A stretch of DNA of 64,000 nucleotides. Origin: Enterobacter sp. RHBSTW-00175. Lineage in GTDB: Bacteria; Pseudomonadota; Gammaproteobacteria; Enterobacterales; Enterobacteriaceae. Position numbers and translations under genes: made by a program. The stretch covers positions 4,588,001 to 4,652,000 of the forward strand of contig NZ_CP055930.1 in assembly GCF_013927005.1 (NCBI RefSeq), in the 5' to 3' direction. The notes under the pieces were generated by a model. The model had not been told where the DNA came from, did no database searches, and was given only the letters and a program-made list of their open reading frames with translations. Shown piece by piece: positions 62,090 through 64,000 of this stretch. The first letter of the stretch is position 1, and each line of letters opens with the position of its first letter.

Positions 62090-62521
62090 ATGTATAAAAA
62101 CATTTTGATGCCTGTAGATGTGTTTGAAATGGATTTGAGCGATAAAGCGGTGCGCCACGCAGAAAATCTGGCGAAGTCAGAAGGGGCGGCGATCACGCTG
62201 GTGAACATCCTGCCCAGCAGCAGTCGCTCTCTTCTGCGCGGCTTCAACGCGGATATCAAGAAGTTTGAAGAATACATGACGAATGAGTCAGAAAAAAAGA
62301 TGGGCGAATTAAAACGCTTGTTTGATATAGCACCAGAGAATATTCATTGCACGGTACGCTTTGGTAACGTCCGCGATGAAATTATCGCCATGAGCAAAGA
62401 AGGCGAATATGACATCATTGTTATTGGTTCGAAAAACCCAACCATTACAACGCATTTGCTTGGTTCAAATGCGGAATCAATATTACGCTACGCCAGAATC
62501 CCGGTATTAGTGGTTCGCTAA
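62090..62521 (+). CDS. UspG-like universal stress protein
   Basis: 143 residues. Starts MYKNILMPVDVFEMDLSDKA, close to E. coli UspG (YbdQ), and ends with the UspA-type nucleotide motif HLLGSNAESILRYARIPVLV (G-x2-G-x9-G-like). It is not in this position in E. coli K-12, so it is a second UspG-type paralogue or a relocated copy. AAGGAG precedes the ATG. Confidence 0.92.
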   Translation: MYKNILMPVDVFEMDLSDKAVRHAENLAKSEGAAITLVNILPSSSRSLLRGFNADIKKFEEYMTNESEKKMGELKRLFDIAPENIHCTVRFGNVRDEIIAMSKEGEYDIIVIGSKNPTITTHLLGSNAESILRYARIPVLVVR

Positions 62522-62528
62522 TATCACC

Positions 62529-62559
62529 GCCGCATCCCCCGAAAGTTGAGGGATGCGGC
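62529..62559. terminator. Hairpin between usp gene and ydfH
   Basis: GCCGCATCCC / GGGATGCGGC, 10-bp stem with an 11-nt loop, between convergent genes. Confidence 0.7.
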
Positions 62560-62564
62560 AGACA

Positions 62565-63251
62565 TTAATCTTCGCTAAACCAGTCGCTATTTTCTTGTCG
62601 AATTAACTGCACTGATTCGCTGATTTCTTGTAAATGTAGCGTCATCGCTTTTTCTACCCCATCAGGATCGCGTTTTTCCAGCGCCTTAAAAATATCATGG
62701 TGCTGACGAAGCAGCATTTCCGGCGGCGAGACGTGATCCAGACTCATATAACGCACGCGGTCGATGGTAGCTTTGATATTCTCGATAGTGTCCCAAGCAA
62801 GCTGACAATCGGCAATTTGCGCCAGTTTTTGATGGAATTCATCGTCAAGCTGGAAAAAGTCATTTAGCTGCTTGCGATCGATAGCAATTCGTTGCTGATG
62901 CAGGTTTTGCTCCAGCAGGTAACACTGATTGTCGTCGATAAACGAAGCGGCACGGCGTGCGACGGCGCACTCAATGGCCTGGCGTACAAAACAGCCGTTA
63001 CGTACCTGAGAAAGTGAAATCTTATTCACATAGCTGCCGCGCTGAGGGCGGATCTGAATCAAACCGTTTTCAGCGAGTTTAATAAATGCTTCGCGAACGG
63101 GCTGACGAGAAACGTCAAAACGCACCGACACTTCTTTTTCAGAAAGAGGCGTTCCCGGCGGGATCAGGCAATGCACGATATCACGTCGCAAAATGCGATA
63201 GATTTGCTGATTAACAGGCTGGGTAGGGTTGAGTTGCGATTCAGCGGCCAT
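62565..63251 (-). CDS. ydfH: RspR (YdfH), GntR-family repressor of rspAB
   Basis: 228 residues. N-terminal GntR winged helix ([42 protein letters not shown]) and C-terminal FadR-type all-helical domain with probable metal-binding His and Asp residues ([13 protein letters not shown]). In E. coli it represses rspAB. The gene lies some 8 kb from its target, with the ligand unknown. Confidence 0.94.
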   Translation of the reverse strand: MAAESQLNPTQPVNQQIYRILRRDIVHCLIPPGTPLSEKEVSVRFDVSRQPVREAFIKLAENGLIQIRPQRGSYVNKISLSQVRNGCFVRQAIECAVARRAASFIDDNQCYLLEQNLHQQRIAIDRKQLNDFFQLDDEFHQKLAQIADCQLAWDTIENIKATIDRVRYMSLDHVSPPEMLLRQHHDIFKALEKRDPDGVEKAMTLHLQEISESVQLIRQENSDWFSED

Positions 63252-63342
63252 GGGTTGTGATTTCTCAGAGAGTTAACGCGAACATACTACCATTCTTTTG
63301 CCTGCCATCACAGACCCGGCCCGCAGGCCGGGTAGGGGTCGA

Positions 63343-64000
63343 TTAACCGCGATGCACGCTAAGTCCGGCAAAGCTCTGGCTAACCGGCATCATTTCAACG
63401 GTGTTGATGTTGACGTGTTTTGGCAGCGTTGCCACCCACCAGACCGCTTCGGTAATATCTTCCGGCGTCAGCGCATTGGCGTTTTCATAGGTTTTGTCGG
63501 CTTTAGTATCATCGCCTTTGAAGCGCACGTTAGAGAATTCAGTACCGCCCACCAGACCCGGCTCGATATCCGTAACGCGAATTGCCGTTCCGTGCAGGTC
63601 GGTGCGCAGGTTGAGGCTGAACTGACGAACAAAGGCTTTGGTCGCACCGTAGACGTTACCGCCCGCGTAAGGCCAGCTGCCTGCGGTGGAGCCGATGTTA
63701 ATCACATGGCCACGATTACGCTCAACCATTCCTGGCAGAACCGCGCGCGTCATGTACACCAGGCCTTTGTTGTTGGTGTCGATCATGTTTTCCCAGTCTT
63801 CCACGCTGGCTTTGTGTGCAGGCTCCAGGCCCAGCGCCAGACCGGCATTGTTGACCAGCACGTCAATGGCGCGCCATTCAGCAGGCAGATTGGCAATCAT
63901 CTCTTCGATTGCAGCACGGTTGCGGACGTCCAGTTGCGCCGTCAGGATGCTGTCGCCCAGCTCGTCTTTCAGCTCCTGCAAACGCTCCTGACGACGGCCT
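63343..64000 (-). CDS. ydfG: YdfG, NADP-dependent 3-hydroxy acid dehydrogenase, 5' end outside window
   Basis: 219 codons visible, lacking about 30 N-terminal residues. SDR family: NNAGLALG, Ser in NIGSTAGSWPYAGG, and Tyr-Lys in VYGATKAFVRQ. Almost identical to E. coli YdfG, which oxidises L-allo-threonine and serine and reduces malonic semialdehyde in pyrimidine breakdown. The first Met in the visible frame (63981) is internal. Confidence 0.96.
   Translation of the reverse strand, partial: GRRQERLQELKDELGDSILTAQLDVRNRAAIEEMIANLPAEWRAIDVLVNNAGLALGLEPAHKASVEDWENMIDTNNKGLVYMTRAVLPGMVERNRGHVINIGSTAGSWPYAGGNVYGATKAFVRQFSLNLRTDLHGTAIRVTDIEPGLVGGTEFSNVRFKGDDTKADKTYENANALTPEDITEAVWWVATLPKHVNINTVEMMPVSQSFAGLSVHRG

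Noticed and set aside
1..64000. CRISPR arrays, tRNA or rRNA genes
   Set aside because: No regularly spaced identical repeats and no cloverleaf or rRNA segments were recognised on reading. The repeats found are dispersed, not arrayed.

Overview
The window looks like chromosome of an Enterobacter-type member of the Enterobacteriaceae. Two backbone blocks support this. At the left end is rarA / oqxA-oqxB / oqxR, arranged as in Klebsiella and Enterobacter. The right third (about 47-64 kb) follows the E. coli order dmsD-ynfH-ynfG-ynfE-ynfD-ynfC-speG-ynfB-ynfA-rspA-rspB-ydfJ-ydfI-ydfZ-ydfH-ydfG. Unlike E. coli K-12 it has no Qin prophage beside ydfJ. A GPH-family sugar transporter lies between ydfJ and ydfI instead. 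All calls come from reading the sequence and from recalled family knowledge; no database search was run.

Layout. 0-5.5 kb: OqxAB multidrug efflux pump with its activator (partial) and Rrf2 repressor. 5.8-37 kb: an accessory region of short regulator-plus-enzyme units. These include a phosphoribosyltransferase, a DHFR-like reductase, an SMR guanidinium exporter, an MFS / DapA-like / B3-B4 / XRE-cupin unit, six GNAT-type or VOC small enzymes, a two-gene unknown cassette, a Nuc-type nuclease, IS30 and integrase remnants, a complete second RND pump with TetR regulator, two cold-shock genes, cynR-cynTS, and several regulator/hydrolase pairs. A dispersed hairpin repeat of about 70 bp, always in the same orientation, recurs through this region. 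37-47 kb: a guanidine-assimilation operon (ABC importer, two DUF1989 proteins, biotin-dependent carboxylase, allophanate hydrolase). 47-54 kb: DMSO-reductase-like ynf operon and small ynf genes. 54-64 kb: rspAB and hexuronate-type genes with the RspR regulator.

The main result is a guanidine system spread over 40 kb. A guanidine-I (ykkC) riboswitch sits downstream of a sigma-54-type promoter and heads the assimilation operon. A guanidine-II (mini-ykkC) element lies inside that operon, directly before the carboxylase gene. A second guanidine-II element precedes an SMR exporter of the Gdx/SugE type at 7.4 kb. Import, carboxylation, deimination, allophanate hydrolysis and export of guanidine are therefore all encoded here, with two riboswitch classes and probable nitrogen control. 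cynTS for cyanate adds another small nitrogen-carbon compound.

Other points of interest are paired 24-bp operators at the second RND pump, helically phased repeats before the phosphoribosyltransferase, an unknown winged-helix protein with a RHIM-like motif coupled to a zinc-ribbon protein, and a hidden 52-codon zinc-ribbon gene next to the cold-shock genes.
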